DNA of 64,000 nt. It comes from Paenibacillus protaetiae (lineage in GTDB: Bacteria > Bacillota > Bacilli > Paenibacillales > Paenibacillaceae). The notes under the pieces were generated by a model that saw nothing but the letters and a program-made list of their open reading frames with translations, searched no databases and had not been told where the DNA came from. Location: the NCBI RefSeq assembly GCF_004135365.1, contig NZ_CP035492.1, forward strand, positions 1,550,001 to 1,614,000. The letters are read 5' to 3'. Positions 51,639-60,818 of the stretch are shown in pieces; within the stretch, counting starts at the first letter, position 1; the number at the start of each line of letters is the position of its first letter. A program made the translations under genes and the position numbers.

Positions 51639-52826
51639 TTATCTAAAAGCATCAAGCTCCGACAAAAAGCTGCTGCCGTTAGGCGGCGCCGCAACGCCAA
51701 AATTGTGCGCAATCGTTGCGCCCAGATCGGCATAGGTCGAACGGACCGCCAGCTGACCCGGCCGTTTAAAAGCAGGGCTGTACAGCAGCAGCGGCACATA
51801 TTCGCGGGTATGGTCGGTTCCGGGATGTACCGGGTCATTGCCGTGGTCGGCCGTAATGACCAGCAGATCCCGCTCCCCGGTCAGCCGCATCAGCTCCGGA
51901 ACGGCACGGTCAAATTCCTCCAGCGCGGAAGCGTACCCTTCGGGATCCCGCCGATGGCCGTATAAGGAATCAAAGTCAACCAGATTCGTGAACAACAAGC
52001 CGCGGAAAGGCTGTTTCAGCGCTTGCGCAGTTTTAGCAATGCCATCCGCGTTGCTTACGGTAGCCGTTGCCGAAGTAATGCCTTCGCCGTCGAAAATATC
52101 ATTAATTTTGCCGATCGCAATCGTATCATAACCGCCGCTCTTCAAGGCATCGAGCACGGTTGGCGCCGGCGGCTTCAGCGCGTAGTCATGGCGGTTTGGC
52201 GTCCGCTTGAACGCGCCCGGCTGCCCGGCGTAAGGACGGGCGATAACACGCCCGACGGCGTACCGGTCATCCAGCGTCAGCTCGCGGGCGATCCGGCAAG
52301 CTTCGTACAGCTCCTCCAGTGGGATCGTCCCTTCATGCGCAGCGATTTGAAATACGCTGTCCGCGGACGTATATACGATCCATGCGCCTGTCCGCAATTG
52401 CTCTTCGCCAAGCTCGTCCAATATGTCAGTGCCGCTGGCCGCTTTGTTGCCGATCACTTTACGGCCGGTTTGCTCCTCGAATTGCTGAATCAGCTCCGGC
52501 GGAAAACCGTCCGGGAATGTCCGGAACGGCACCTTGATGTCCAGCCCCATCAGCTCCCAATGGCCGGTCATCGTATCTTTGCCTGCCGATACCTCGGCCA
52601 TCTTCGTATAGACAGCTTCCGGCTGCCCGTCCGGTGCGGACCAGCTTCCAAGACGGGCGATCCGGTCCAGCCCCAATCGGCGCAAATTCGGAAGTGTTAT
52701 GCCGGGAACCCGCTCTACAATATGGCCAAGCGTATGGGAACCGGCATCCCCAAATGATGCGGCATCAGGAAGCTCCCCGATACCAACGCTGTCCAATACA
52801 ATAACGGTTATACGATCAAACGCCAT
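51639..52826 (-). CDS. deoB: Phosphopentomutase
   Basis: Interconverts ribose 1- and 5-phosphate (and deoxy forms), feeding salvaged sugars into central metabolism; also called Drm. 395 residues from an ATG at 52826, 7 bases after AAGGAT (an ATG three codons upstream is too close to it). Metal and phosphate sites: [20 protein letters not shown] and ITADHGNDP (about 330). Alkaline-phosphatase superfamily. Confidence 0.96.
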   Translation of the reverse strand: MAFDRITVIVLDSVGIGELPDAASFGDAGSHTLGHIVERVPGITLPNLRRLGLDRIARLGSWSAPDGQPEAVYTKMAEVSAGKDTMTGHWELMGLDIKVPFRTFPDGFPPELIQQFEEQTGRKVIGNKAASGTDILDELGEEQLRTGAWIVYTSADSVFQIAAHEGTIPLEELYEACRIARELTLDDRYAVGRVIARPYAGQPGAFKRTPNRHDYALKPPAPTVLDALKSGGYDTIAIGKINDIFDGEGITSATATVSNADGIAKTAQALKQPFRGLLFTNLVDFDSLYGHRRDPEGYASALEEFDRAVPELMRLTGERDLLVITADHGNDPVHPGTDHTREYVPLLLYSPAFKRPGQLAVRSTYADLGATIAHNFGVAAPPNGSSFLSELDAFR

Positions 52827-52861
52827 TGCTGCCATCCTTTCAGGCTCCCCCTGCAGCCCGG

Positions 52862-53757
52862 TTAGGCGCGGGGATGCGTATGGTTGTAAATATCTTTTAT
52901 TCTGGTTTTGGTCAATTTGCTGTAGCGCTGGGTCGTTGAAATATCCGCATGCCCAAGCAGCTCCTGCACCGAGCGGAGATCGGCCCCGTTCGCAAGCAGA
53001 TGGGCGGCAAAAGAATGCCGCAGCGTATGGGGGTAATCTCCCCGCTGATGCCGGCTTCCCTGGCGTATTTTTTGATCATTTTCCAGAAGCCTTGCCTCGT
53101 CATTCTTGTGCCCAAATGGTTCAAAAACAACGCATGCTCGTCCGGTTCATCTTTCGCCAGCTGCTTCCGGCCGCCTTCGGCAAACAAATAGTCCTGCAGC
53201 GCCGCTTCCGCCATTTTGCCAAAAGGAATGATACGTTCCTTTCCTCCGCTGCTAATACAGCAAATGATGCCCAGCTGCAAATTGACGCTGTCCACGTTCA
53301 GCATGATAAGCTCCGTAACCCGGATGCCGGTAGCATACAGCAGCTCCAGCATCGCTTTATCCCGTCTGCCGGCCGGCGACGAAGGTTCCGGCGCGTCCAG
53401 CAGCGCGCCAGCCGCTTCAACGGACAATACGCTGGGCGGCTTCGCCTCCAGCTTGGGCGATTCAACGGCGACGGTCGGATCTTGCAGCACAATCCCTTTC
53501 AGCGCCAAATAATGAAAAAAACCGCGGATCGAGACGATATGGCGTGTTAAAGTAGACGGTTTGCGCCCGCTTTCTTTTAGCATAAGCAAATATCGGGACA
53601 AATGATGGCGCTCGACAGCCGCGGCTTCTGTAATGCCTTGTTCCGCTAAATAAGCGGCAAAAGCGCTCAAATCCCGCTCATACGACTGCAGCGTATTGAC
53701 AGCCCGCGCTTTTTCATCGGCTAAATAATGTATAAAAGAATGAAGGTGATCGTTCAT
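52862..53757 (-). pseudogene. xerD: Site-specific tyrosine recombinase XerD, frameshifted as read
   Basis: Resolves chromosome dimers at dif together with XerC (called RipX in B. subtilis). N-terminal frame from ATG at 53757 runs to GISGEITP. The rest, [15 protein letters not shown], then [16 protein letters not shown] to HTHPRA and the stop at 52862, is in another frame. One extra C in the run at 53029-53033 restores a 298-codon protein. Catalytic residues are then complete: Arg in ATGIRVTE, Lys in GKERIIP, HxxR, His in GHADI, nucleophile Tyr in RYSK. A sequencing error is the likeliest cause. Confidence 0.87.
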
Positions 53758-53835
53758 GGTCTTCCTCTCATGAGCTTGGTGACAAAACAATTCAACATTC
53801 GACTTCTAAATCCTGCTTAGCCGGCAACAAACTGT

Positions 53836-54072
53836 TTACTCGCCGTACCAAAAAAACCATCTTAACCGATCCAGCGGATTGTTGTCGCCGGGAATCTCCG
53901 GGTCGCTCCGGAATACTTTCGCCGCATGCCCTCTCGGCTCCTGATAAGGATGGACAGGCGAAATGGCATCAATCAGCAGCCGGTAACCGCCCGTAGCGAC
54001 CAGAAACAATATCGCAAATGCGATCAAAAATAAAATGCGCGCCAACCATCTCCGCACCGAAACAATCATCAT
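53836..54072 (-). CDS. yqzK: Small membrane protein YqzK (DUF4227)
   Basis: About 78 residues: one helix near the N-terminus (about 10-28, ILFLIAFAILFLVATGG) and a polar C-terminal part ending LRWFFWYGE. ATG at 54072 follows GGAGG by 7 bases. Between fur and xerD, the position of yqzK in B. subtilis. Function unknown. Confidence 0.75.
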   Translation of the reverse strand: MMIVSVRRWLARILFLIAFAILFLVATGGYRLLIDAISPVHPYQEPRGHAAKVFRSDPEIPGDNNPLDRLRWFFWYGE

Positions 54073-54223
54073 TCCACCGCCTCCGCACTTCGCTCCATAC
54101 AACGTATGTGGGGCAAGCCGGGAATATGCAGACGGTTGTCCAAATGTAAAACGGCCTCAATGCCATTGCGTGACATCGAAGCCGCCTGTATGAGGATCGT
54201 CAACCGGACGATGAACCTTTAGG

Positions 54224-54661
54224 TTATGGTTTGCAGCGATGGCAAATGCCTTGAAAATCAAGGCGATGATCGTCAACCGCAAATCCGTATTCCTTCTCCA
54301 GCCGCTCTTCCAGCGGAAGCAGCCAATCTTCCTTGATTTCGTCAACCGAACCGCATTCCGTACAAATTAAATGATGATGATGGTGCTTGGAATTGTCGGC
54401 CCGCAAATCGTAACGGGCAACCCCGTCGCCAAAATTCAGTTTCTCAACAACATGCAATTCATGGAGCAGCTCAAGCGTACGATATACCGTTGCCAAGCCA
54501 ATCTCCGGCGCTTTTTCCTTAACGAGCAAAAATACATCTTCCGCGCTTAAATGGTCGTCTTCATTAGCCAGCAGCACGAATACGGTTGCTTCCCGCTGCG
54601 GTGTCAACTTATAGCCCTGGGCTTGCAGCTGCTGTTTGATTTTATCAATCCGGGCTTCCAT
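54224..54661 (-). CDS. fur: Ferric uptake regulator
   Basis: Iron-responsive repressor. 145 residues: winged helix (about 10-85, YKLTPQREATVFVLL), dimerisation domain with a His-rich metal site (HHHHHLICTECGSVDE, two structural cysteines in CTEC) and a second CHRC at the C-terminus. Its paired zinc-ligand cysteines fit a Fur/PerR/Zur-type protein; position next to xerD and spoIIM matches fur of B. subtilis, so Fur is most likely. A sigma-A-like promoter precedes it. Confidence 0.92.
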   Translation of the reverse strand: MEARIDKIKQQLQAQGYKLTPQREATVFVLLANEDDHLSAEDVFLLVKEKAPEIGLATVYRTLELLHELHVVEKLNFGDGVARYDLRADNSKHHHHHLICTECGSVDEIKEDWLLPLEERLEKEYGFAVDDHRLDFQGICHRCKP

Positions 54662-54691
54662 CGTTTCCCCCCGCCGTCTTTACATACAACG

Positions 54692-54721
54692 ATTATAGGG
54701 GGAATGTTTCCGCAAAGTCAA
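54692..54721 (-). promoter_or_regulatory. Sigma-A-type promoter of fur
   Basis: Minus strand TTGACT (54716-54721), 18-base spacer, TATAAT (54692-54697). Start codon lies about 30 bases downstream. The intergenic C run following the promoter is intact at six. Confidence 0.6.
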
Positions 54722-54731
54722 ACCTGCCCGG

Positions 54732-55382
54732 TTATGCCGGCTGCAGCATTGGCGCAACCCAGCCCATCATGACAGGCGATACGTAAGCCTCCACCAGTGC
54801 GGCGGCGGCAAGCAGGAGCAACATAAATAACGTCGTGGATGTTAAGGACAAGACTTGCGGCGCAAGCGGCCCGTTTTGCTTCAGCAGCCGGTTGTTAACG
54901 ACATACAGCGAAAAGGATAATGAAGCGGCGCTTGCCATGAGAATCGCCGGCACAGCAATGATATTCGGCGGAGCGACGGATACAAGCGAAAATAATGCGC
55001 CTCTCCACGAATGCGTGCTGACCAATGTGCCGACCGCAAAACCAACCAGCGCGCCTTTCATAAAATCAAGCGCCAATATAAACGGTATGCCCACGACTGT
55101 TATGCCAAGCACCCATACGAGCAACAGCCATTTCGCATTAAACAGCAGCTGGCTCCAGAAGGAGGCCGTCCCGTCCTGCACGCCGCTTGCGCCGGTATAA
55201 ATGCCGCCGATGAAGCGCGACAGATCCGCAGCCAAATCCTGCTGCTGCTCCAGCGTCAGCGCATTCACCATCAGGCCGCCGAATACTGTGCCCACAACAA
55301 ATAAAATCGAAACGAACAAATATAACGTAAAGTGGCTTTGAACAGGCTTGTCTGCCGGGAACGGCTGCGGCTGGATCGACAA
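54732..55382 (-). CDS. spoIIM: Stage II sporulation protein M
   Basis: Part of the SpoIID-SpoIIM-SpoIIP engulfment machine in the mother-cell membrane. 216 residues from a TTG at 55382 with GGAGG upstream; B. subtilis SpoIIM is about 214. Five helices, the first at about 20-40 (LYLFVSILFVVGTVFGGLM); conserved SHSW-like STHSWRGALFS. Preceded by a good sigma-E promoter. Confidence 0.95.
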   Translation of the reverse strand: MSIQPQPFPADKPVQSHFTLYLFVSILFVVGTVFGGLMVNALTLEQQQDLAADLSRFIGGIYTGASGVQDGTASFWSQLLFNAKWLLLVWVLGITVVGIPFILALDFMKGALVGFAVGTLVSTHSWRGALFSLVSVAPPNIIAVPAILMASAASLSFSLYVVNNRLLKQNGPLAPQVLSLTSTTLFMLLLLAAAALVEAYVSPVMMGWVAPMLQPA

Positions 55383-55427
55383 GGCTTCCCCCTCCTTGAT
55401 GTTGGTAGGACAAACAGTCCTCCATAC

Positions 55428-55456
55428 ATCGTATGCTCGCAAAACCGGGCATATGC
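55428..55456 (-). promoter_or_regulatory. Sigma-E promoter of spoIIM
   Basis: Minus strand GCATATG (55450-55456), 14-base spacer, CATACGAT (55428-55435), close to the sigma-E consensus. It lies about 45 bases before spoIIM; sigma-E control is known for spoIIM. Confidence 0.6.
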
Positions 55457-55480
55457 GGGGTGGCAGGCTGCAGGCAGCTT

Positions 55481-56047
55481 TTATACGATTTGTCCGGTCA
55501 GCTTATACAGCTTCCAGGCGTATAGTGCCATAATCGTTTTGGCATCACTGATTTTACCTTCCGCCAAATAGACTTCGGCTTCCTCCAGCGTAATCGCCTT
55601 CACCTGCAAAAACTCATCTTCATCCGGATTGGATTGTCCGGGCACAACCCGCTCGGCAAAATACAAATACAGCTTCTCGTCCGCAAAGCCGGGTGATGTA
55701 TAAAACGCGCTGACGAGTTGAAGATGTTCAGCCCGGTAGCCGGTTTCTTCCTCCAGCTCGCGGGCGGCGGCAGCTTCCGGATCTTCTCCCGGATCCAGCT
55801 TGCCGGCCGGAATTTCAACTTGAAACTTCTCAAGCGGTTTGCGGAATTGCTCAACGACAAGCAGCTTGCCGTCCAGCAGCGCCATGACAGCAGCGGCTCC
55901 CGGATGTTTGACAATTTCGCGTGTAGCGGTTTTGCCTTCCGGAAGCTCTACAGTATCCACCTGCAGCGATATGACTTTCCCTTGAAAAACCGGTTCCGTA
56001 TGTATAGTGCGTTCCACCCAAGCATCTATGGAATCTGATGGTTTCAT
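55481..56047 (-). CDS. nudF: ADP-ribose pyrophosphatase (Nudix)
   Basis: Hydrolyses ADP-ribose to AMP and ribose 5-phosphate. 188 residues from an ATG at 56047 after GAGAGGAG. The Nudix box reads GKLDPGEDPEAAAARELEEE and then TGY (about 87-109), matching G-x5-E-x7-RE-x2-EE-x-G. Position next to mciZ and spoIIM matches nudF (YqkG) of B. subtilis. Confidence 0.93.
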   Translation of the reverse strand: MKPSDSIDAWVERTIHTEPVFQGKVISLQVDTVELPEGKTATREIVKHPGAAAVMALLDGKLLVVEQFRKPLEKFQVEIPAGKLDPGEDPEAAAARELEEETGYRAEHLQLVSAFYTSPGFADEKLYLYFAERVVPGQSNPDEDEFLQVKAITLEEAEVYLAEGKISDAKTIMALYAWKLYKLTGQIV

Positions 56048-56110
56048 AACGTTCTCCTCTCTGTACGCAGCTGAATGGAATGACCACATCAAATGTGATC
56101 ATAGAAACAG

Positions 56111-56141
56111 GTATAACTTGTCCCCTTCCACGCATAACTAT
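56111..56141 (+). promoter_or_regulatory. Weak candidate sigma-E promoter of mciZ
   Basis: GTATAAC (56111-56117), 15-base spacer, CATAACTAT (56133-56141). Only a loose match. mciZ is known to be mother-cell specific. Confidence 0.3.
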
Positions 56142-56187
56142 CGTTATCAGCCTAATATCTCGCTATGAGCAAAAAAGGGGCATTATA

Positions 56188-56373
56188 ATGAAAATGTATA
56201 TAGCAGACCATCAAATCCGCCTCATCGGAAAAGCATGGGAAGTCCGGCATCAGCTTCGCCGCCTTGTATCCGAGTCCGGTTCGATGCCTGTTTTTCCGCA
56301 AGGGAAGGAAACACTCCAGACAGACAGCAACAGCTCCCGCTCCGGCAGCCATCAAAGGCAGGGCTCCCGCTAA
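56188..56373 (+). CDS. mciZ: MciZ-like inhibitor of FtsZ
   Basis: MciZ is made in the mother cell and caps FtsZ filaments so no second septum forms during sporulation. B. subtilis MciZ is 40 residues and carries VGKAWEIR; here residues 14-18 read GKAWE followed by VRHQLRRL. The product is 61 residues from an ATG at 56188 with AAAAGGGG 7 bases upstream; the C-terminal 25 residues (Ser/Gln-rich) are extra. It is divergent from nudF, next to which mciZ also lies in B. subtilis. Easily missed because of its size. Confidence 0.7.
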   Translation: MKMYIADHQIRLIGKAWEVRHQLRRLVSESGSMPVFPQGKETLQTDSNSSRSGSHQRQGSR

Positions 56374-56477
56374 AACAGAGCGCAGCCTAAAGCCGTAATC
56401 GCCATTAAAGCCGGCGCTGCTTCTGACACTCTTTGTGTGACAAGAGGGAGAAAGTTGCGCCGGCTTCCGTATGCCTG

Positions 56478-57605
56478 TTATTGCACAGCCGCTTGCTTAA
56501 TAATCGCCAGAACCAATTCTGCCAGCTTAGCAAGATCGGCCGCTTTAATTTGTTCTTTTGTCGTGTGAATATTTTCGTAGCCAACGGACAGGTTGACTGT
56601 CGGAACGCCGAAGCCGTTAAAGATGTTTGCGTCACTGCCGCCGCCCGAACGGAACGTGCGCGGCGTCAGGCCAATCGACGTGATGGCCCGCTTCGCAAAT
56701 TGCACCACCCTGTCGGAGTCCTCGTATTGATAAGCCGGATAAGCGGTTCTCGCATGCACCTCGCCGCGGGCGCCAAACCGGTCCGCCGCCTCTTTCACCG
56801 CTTGCCGCATCGCTTCCACCTGGCTGTCCAGCTTATGCTGCACAAGACTGCGAGCTTCGGCTACGATTTTGACATAATCGCAGACAACGTTGGTTGCGCC
56901 GCCGCCTTCGATTTTCCCGATATTGGCCGTCGTTTCCTCATCTACGCGCCCCAGCGGCATAGCCGCAATTGCCGCCGCCGCCACTTCAAATGCGCTGATG
57001 CCGTCCTGCGGATTCACACCGGCATGAGCCGATTTCCCGAAAATTTCAATATCCACTTTCGCTTGCGTTGGCGCTGCAACCGCAATATCGCCAATGGAAC
57101 CATTGGAATCAATCGCGTAGCCAAACGCGGCGTCCAGCTTGGAAACATCAAGCGCCTGCGCGCCTACAAGGCCGGATTCTTCGCCAACGGTAATGACGAG
57201 TTGAATTTGTCCGTGTGGAATCGACTGTTCCTGCAGGACGCGGATCGCTTCCAGCATCGCCGCAATGCCCGCTTTGTCATCCGCTCCCAGAATGGTTGTA
57301 CCGTCGCTGCGAATATAACCGTCCTCGTCAAGCTGCGGTTTAATGCCGTTGCCCGGCGCCACGGTATCCATATGCGATGTAAAAAATATTTTTTCTGCTT
57401 GCACGCCTTCGGAAGCCGGGAACGTCACAATCAAATTGCCCGCGCCATGCCCGGTTATGGAAGCGGCATCGTCTTCTGCCCAAGTCAGTCCCAGCCCCGC
57501 GAACTTTTGTTTCAGAACGGCGCTGATCGCTTGCTCCTGTTTGGTTTGGCTGTCGACCTGGACAAGCTCCATAAATTCGGCGATAAGCCGCTTTTGATTA
57601 ATCAT
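56478..57605 (-). CDS. M20-family peptidase, PepT-like tripeptidase
   Basis: Zinc aminopeptidase of the PepT/M20 class. 375 residues from an ATG at 57605 following GGAGG by 8 bases. Metal ligands and catalysis: FFTSHMDTVAPG (about 76), GADDKAGIAA, GEESGLVGA (about 142), then SAHAGVNPQDG and SGGGSDANIF. It resembles B. subtilis YqjE. A 10-bp hairpin (AAGCCGGCGC / GCGCCGGCTT, 56411-56474) follows the gene without a clear T run. Confidence 0.88.
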   Translation of the reverse strand: MINQKRLIAEFMELVQVDSQTKQEQAISAVLKQKFAGLGLTWAEDDAASITGHGAGNLIVTFPASEGVQAEKIFFTSHMDTVAPGNGIKPQLDEDGYIRSDGTTILGADDKAGIAAMLEAIRVLQEQSIPHGQIQLVITVGEESGLVGAQALDVSKLDAAFGYAIDSNGSIGDIAVAAPTQAKVDIEIFGKSAHAGVNPQDGISAFEVAAAAIAAMPLGRVDEETTANIGKIEGGGATNVVCDYVKIVAEARSLVQHKLDSQVEAMRQAVKEAADRFGARGEVHARTAYPAYQYEDSDRVVQFAKRAITSIGLTPRTFRSGGGSDANIFNGFGVPTVNLSVGYENIHTTKEQIKAADLAKLAELVLAIIKQAAVQ

Positions 57606-57681
57606 GAACATTTCCTCCTGGTTTGACAATCGTTTATAATAGGGACAACTAACCTACACCGAAAAGAAAGGAGCGTTATGG

Positions 57682-57777
57682 ATGCGCCCCGAGAAGCTGA
57701 TTCGTATTGTCTCCATCATCATTGTGGCGGCAATCGTTGTTACTACCCTTATTTCCGGCATCGGCATGTTATTCTAA
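57682..57777 (+). CDS. Prli42-like 31-residue membrane protein
   Basis: Reads MRPEKLIRIVSIIIVAAIVV then TTLISGIGMLF: short basic N-terminus and one helix, 31 residues in all. AAGGAG lies 8 bases before the ATG. Prli42 of Listeria, a 31-residue membrane anchor for the stressosome, has the same length, basic start and a comparable T-x-L-x-x-G ending, and orthologues are known through the Firmicutes. Assignment is by length and pattern. The gene overlaps the convergent end of lipB by 9 bases and is divergent from the peptidase gene. Confidence 0.6.
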   Translation: MRPEKLIRIVSIIIVAAIVVTTLISGIGMLF

Positions 57778-58473
57778 AATCGGCACTTCAAAGTTAAATC
57801 TCCGGCAAAAATGCGGCAGCAATTCCCGGGCTGCTTCCTCGACGGTTTTGTCCATTCCGGTCAAATCGTTAAAGGAGGTTACGCCGTATTGCTGGATGCC
57901 GCAAGGAATAATGCCGCTAAATCCTTCCGAACCGATTCCTTTTTTAATATTGAGCGCAAAGCCGTGGCTGGTGACGAAACCTCTTCTCGTTCTGGCCCGG
58001 TTGAACTTAACTCCGATGGCGGCGATTTTCTCGTCGCCGACCCATACGCCGGTATATTCCGGCTTCCGCCCGCCTTCGATGCCGTAATCGGCCAGCCAAT
58101 CGATAATCGCCTGCTCTACCGTCCGTAAATACGCGTGCAGGTCCAAGCTTGCCGCATCCAAATAAATAAGCGGGTAGCCTACAAGCTGGCCCGGCCCGTG
58201 ATATGTAATATCCCCGCCCCGGTCAATCTCGTATACGGCTATCCCTTGTTCCTTCAGCTCGGCTTCATCCATGAGCAGATGTTCCGGATGCCGGTCTGTG
58301 CCAAGCGTATATGTCGGCGGATGCTGAAGAAGGAGAAGCGTCTCGGGACGCTTCTCCTGATCAATTTCCTTTACATACGCTTTTTGCAAATCCCACGCTT
58401 CCGCGTAGTCCAGCATCGGAATATACCGGGCTTCCAAACGTTTGGTGCTTGCTGCACTTTCCGTCTCAGCCAT
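57769..58473 (-). CDS. lipB: Octanoyl-[acyl-carrier-protein] transferase LipB
   Basis: Transfers octanoate to lipoyl domains, first step of lipoate synthesis. 234 residues: RGGDITYHGPGQLVGYPL (about 84-101), the catalytic lysine region VGDEKIAAIGVKF and catalytic cysteine in IIPCGI (about 190). LipB was long thought absent from B. subtilis, which uses LipM/LipL, so its presence next to bkd is a difference. Directly downstream of bkdB, whose lipoyl domain would be a substrate. Confidence 0.93.
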   Translation of the reverse strand: MAETESAASTKRLEARYIPMLDYAEAWDLQKAYVKEIDQEKRPETLLLLQHPPTYTLGTDRHPEHLLMDEAELKEQGIAVYEIDRGGDITYHGPGQLVGYPLIYLDAASLDLHAYLRTVEQAIIDWLADYGIEGGRKPEYTGVWVGDEKIAAIGVKFNRARTRRGFVTSHGFALNIKKGIGSEGFSGIIPCGIQQYGVTSFNDLTGMDKTVEEAARELLPHFCRRFNFEVPILE

Positions 58474-58513
58474 GATGTTTTCCTCTTTTCCTATACTTTG
58501 ATACAGCTATATA

Positions 58514-59815
58514 TTAATACAGCTTGGTTTCCATATTAAAGCTTTCGAGATTGTCTTTGACGCGCTGCAGGAAACGGCCGCAAATGACGCCGTCCAATAT
58601 GCGATGGTCAAGCGACAGACACAAATTCGCCATCGAGCGGACCGCAATCATATCGTTAATGACAACCGGGCGTTTCACAATTGATTCGAACGTCAAGATC
58701 GCCGCTTGCGGATAGTTGATAATCGGATAAGACAAGATCGAACCAAACGAACCGGTATTGTTCACGGTGAACGTTCCGCCTTGCATGTCGGACAAGGTCA
58801 GCTTGCCTTCACGCGTTTTTCTCGCCAGATCGTCAATGTCGCGGGCAAGGCCGGCAATCGTTTTATGATCCGCGTTTTTAATAACCGGCGTCAGGACGGA
58901 ATCGTCCGTGCCGACGGCCAGCGACAAGTTAATGTCCCGCTTCACGATAATTTTATCAACTGCCCACATGGAATTCATGATCGGATAGTCCTTGATGGCG
59001 TTCACGACCGCTTTCAGAAGGAAAGCCAGGTACGTCAGGTTAACGCCTTCGCGCTTTATGAATTCATCCTTCACCTTGTTGCGGAGCATCACAAGGTTCG
59101 TGACATCCACTTCAATCATCGTCCACGCATGCGGAATTTCGGATACGCTCTGGCGCATATTGCGCGCAATCGTATTGCGGATCGGCGTGACATCAATATA
59201 GTCTTCGCCGCGGCCGGCAATGGAGGAACGCTCCACCTCGATGCTTGGAATACGCGGCGTTTCCGACAGATGCAGGCCGGACGAGCGGACCGGCTCCTTC
59301 GGAATGGCTACCGTTGGATCCGCTGCCGGTTTCGAGCCGGTACGCTGATGAGCGCCGGACTCGACATATGCAAGCACATCTTTGCGGGTAATCCGGCCGC
59401 CAAGTCCGGTGCCCGGCACGTCGGCCAGTCGGACGCCATGCTCGGCTGCCAGCTTCTGTACCGCCGGGGAATAACGATGGCGCATCGATTGATCCGTATC
59501 TTCGGCAACCGCCGAAACGGCAACCTGTTCCTGCGAAGCAGAAGCAGCGCTGCTTCTGCTTCCCGCTGCCGCTTCCGTCTCTACGATGCAGATCGGCGTG
59601 CCAACAGGGACGGTCTCACCAGCCGGAACTAAAATTTCCTTCAGTGTCCCCTTCACAGTGGAAGGCAGCTCGGCGCTTACTTTATCGGTCAGCACTTCAC
59701 AGATCGGCTCATACATATCGATGGTGTCGCCAGGCTTCTTCAGCCACGTATCAATCGTTGCCGATACAAGCGATTCCGCAAGCTGCGGCACGACGATTTC
59801 GGTTAAAGCTTTCAT
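58514..59815 (-). CDS. bkdB: Branched-chain 2-oxoacid dehydrogenase E2 (dihydrolipoyl acyltransferase)
   Basis: Core of the branched-chain oxoacid dehydrogenase complex; passes acyl groups to CoA for iso/anteiso fatty-acid primers. 433 residues: lipoyl domain with lipoylated lysine in EVLTDKVSAEL (about 45), E1/E3-binding domain (about 115-150, SPAVQKLAAEHGVRL), Pro/Ala-rich linkers, catalytic domain ending with LDHRILDG (catalytic His). Order lpdV-bkdAA-bkdAB-bkdB is that of B. subtilis. Confidence 0.93.
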   Translation of the reverse strand: MKALTEIVVPQLAESLVSATIDTWLKKPGDTIDMYEPICEVLTDKVSAELPSTVKGTLKEILVPAGETVPVGTPICIVETEAAAGSRSSAASASQEQVAVSAVAEDTDQSMRHRYSPAVQKLAAEHGVRLADVPGTGLGGRITRKDVLAYVESGAHQRTGSKPAADPTVAIPKEPVRSSGLHLSETPRIPSIEVERSSIAGRGEDYIDVTPIRNTIARNMRQSVSEIPHAWTMIEVDVTNLVMLRNKVKDEFIKREGVNLTYLAFLLKAVVNAIKDYPIMNSMWAVDKIIVKRDINLSLAVGTDDSVLTPVIKNADHKTIAGLARDIDDLARKTREGKLTLSDMQGGTFTVNNTGSFGSILSYPIINYPQAAILTFESIVKRPVVINDMIAVRSMANLCLSLDHRILDGVICGRFLQRVKDNLESFNMETKLY

Positions 59816-59834
59816 TCATTCCTCTCCCTTCGGC

Positions 59835-60818
59835 CTAATAGAGAGCCAGCTGCCTCATGGCGTCCATTACTTTATCTTTATTCAGCATAAAAAACTTCTC
59901 GCCCGGCGGGTTAATTGGCATCGCCGGCACATCCGGTCCGCAAAGCCGCATAATCGGCGCATCCAGTTCATACAGCAGCTCTTCGGCAATAATGGCCGCC
60001 ACTTCAGCGCCAACGCCGCCCGTTTTGTTGTCTTCATGGACGATCAGCACTTTGCCGGTGCGGCGAACCGCTTCCAGAATGGCTTCCTTATCCAGCGGCT
60101 GCAACGTACGCAAATCGAGAATATGCGCGCTGATCCCTTCTTTGGCCAGTTCGGCGGCAGCCTGCTCGATAAACAGAAGCGGCATACTGTAGCCGATCAC
60201 CGTAATGTCGTCTCCTTCACGGAGTACATTCGCTTTGCCGATCGGCACGATATAATCATCTTCCGGCACTTCGCCCGTGACGAGCTTATAACCTTTTTTG
60301 TTCTCGAAATAAAGAACCGGATCCGGGTCTCGGACGGCTGCCTTCAGCAGGCCTTTGGCGTCATACGGACGGTATGGCGCTACGATTTTCAGCCCTGGCG
60401 TGCCAAAAAACACCGACTCCGGGCATTGTGAGTGGTATAAGCCGCCAAAGATGCCGCCGCCAATCGGTGCGCGGATCACAACGGGACAGCTCCAGTCATT
60501 ATTGGAGCGGTAACGGATTTTGGCCGCTTCGCTGATGATTTGGTTTGTAGCCGGGAACATAAAATCCGAATATTGCATTTCGGCAATCGGCTTCATCCCG
60601 TACATGGCTGCTCCAATCGCCACACCGGCAATCGCCGACTCCGCGAGCGGCGTATCCAGAGCGCGATATTCACCAAACTGCTCCATCAGCCCTTTGGTAG
60701 TCGTAAACACGCCGCCTTTAACGCCAACATCTTCGCCTAGAACAAAAACGTCCTCGTCCCGTTCCATCTCTTCCCGCATTGCAGAGCGGATCGCTTCGAT
60801 ATATTCCATTACTGCCAT
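59835..60818 (-). CDS. bkdAB: Branched-chain 2-oxoacid dehydrogenase E1 beta
   Basis: Beta subunit of the thiamine-diphosphate-dependent decarboxylase. 327 residues with GEDVGVKGGVF, RTPLAE-type DTPLAESAIAG (about 55-65), catalytic region RAPIGGGIFGGLYHSQ and C-terminal transketolase domain. Starts one base into the end of bkdAA (TAATG), so translationally coupled. Confidence 0.95.
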   Translation of the reverse strand: MAVMEYIEAIRSAMREEMERDEDVFVLGEDVGVKGGVFTTTKGLMEQFGEYRALDTPLAESAIAGVAIGAAMYGMKPIAEMQYSDFMFPATNQIISEAAKIRYRSNNDWSCPVVIRAPIGGGIFGGLYHSQCPESVFFGTPGLKIVAPYRPYDAKGLLKAAVRDPDPVLYFENKKGYKLVTGEVPEDDYIVPIGKANVLREGDDITVIGYSMPLLFIEQAAAELAKEGISAHILDLRTLQPLDKEAILEAVRRTGKVLIVHEDNKTGGVGAEVAAIIAEELLYELDAPIMRLCGPDVPAMPINPPGEKFFMLNKDKVMDAMRQLALY

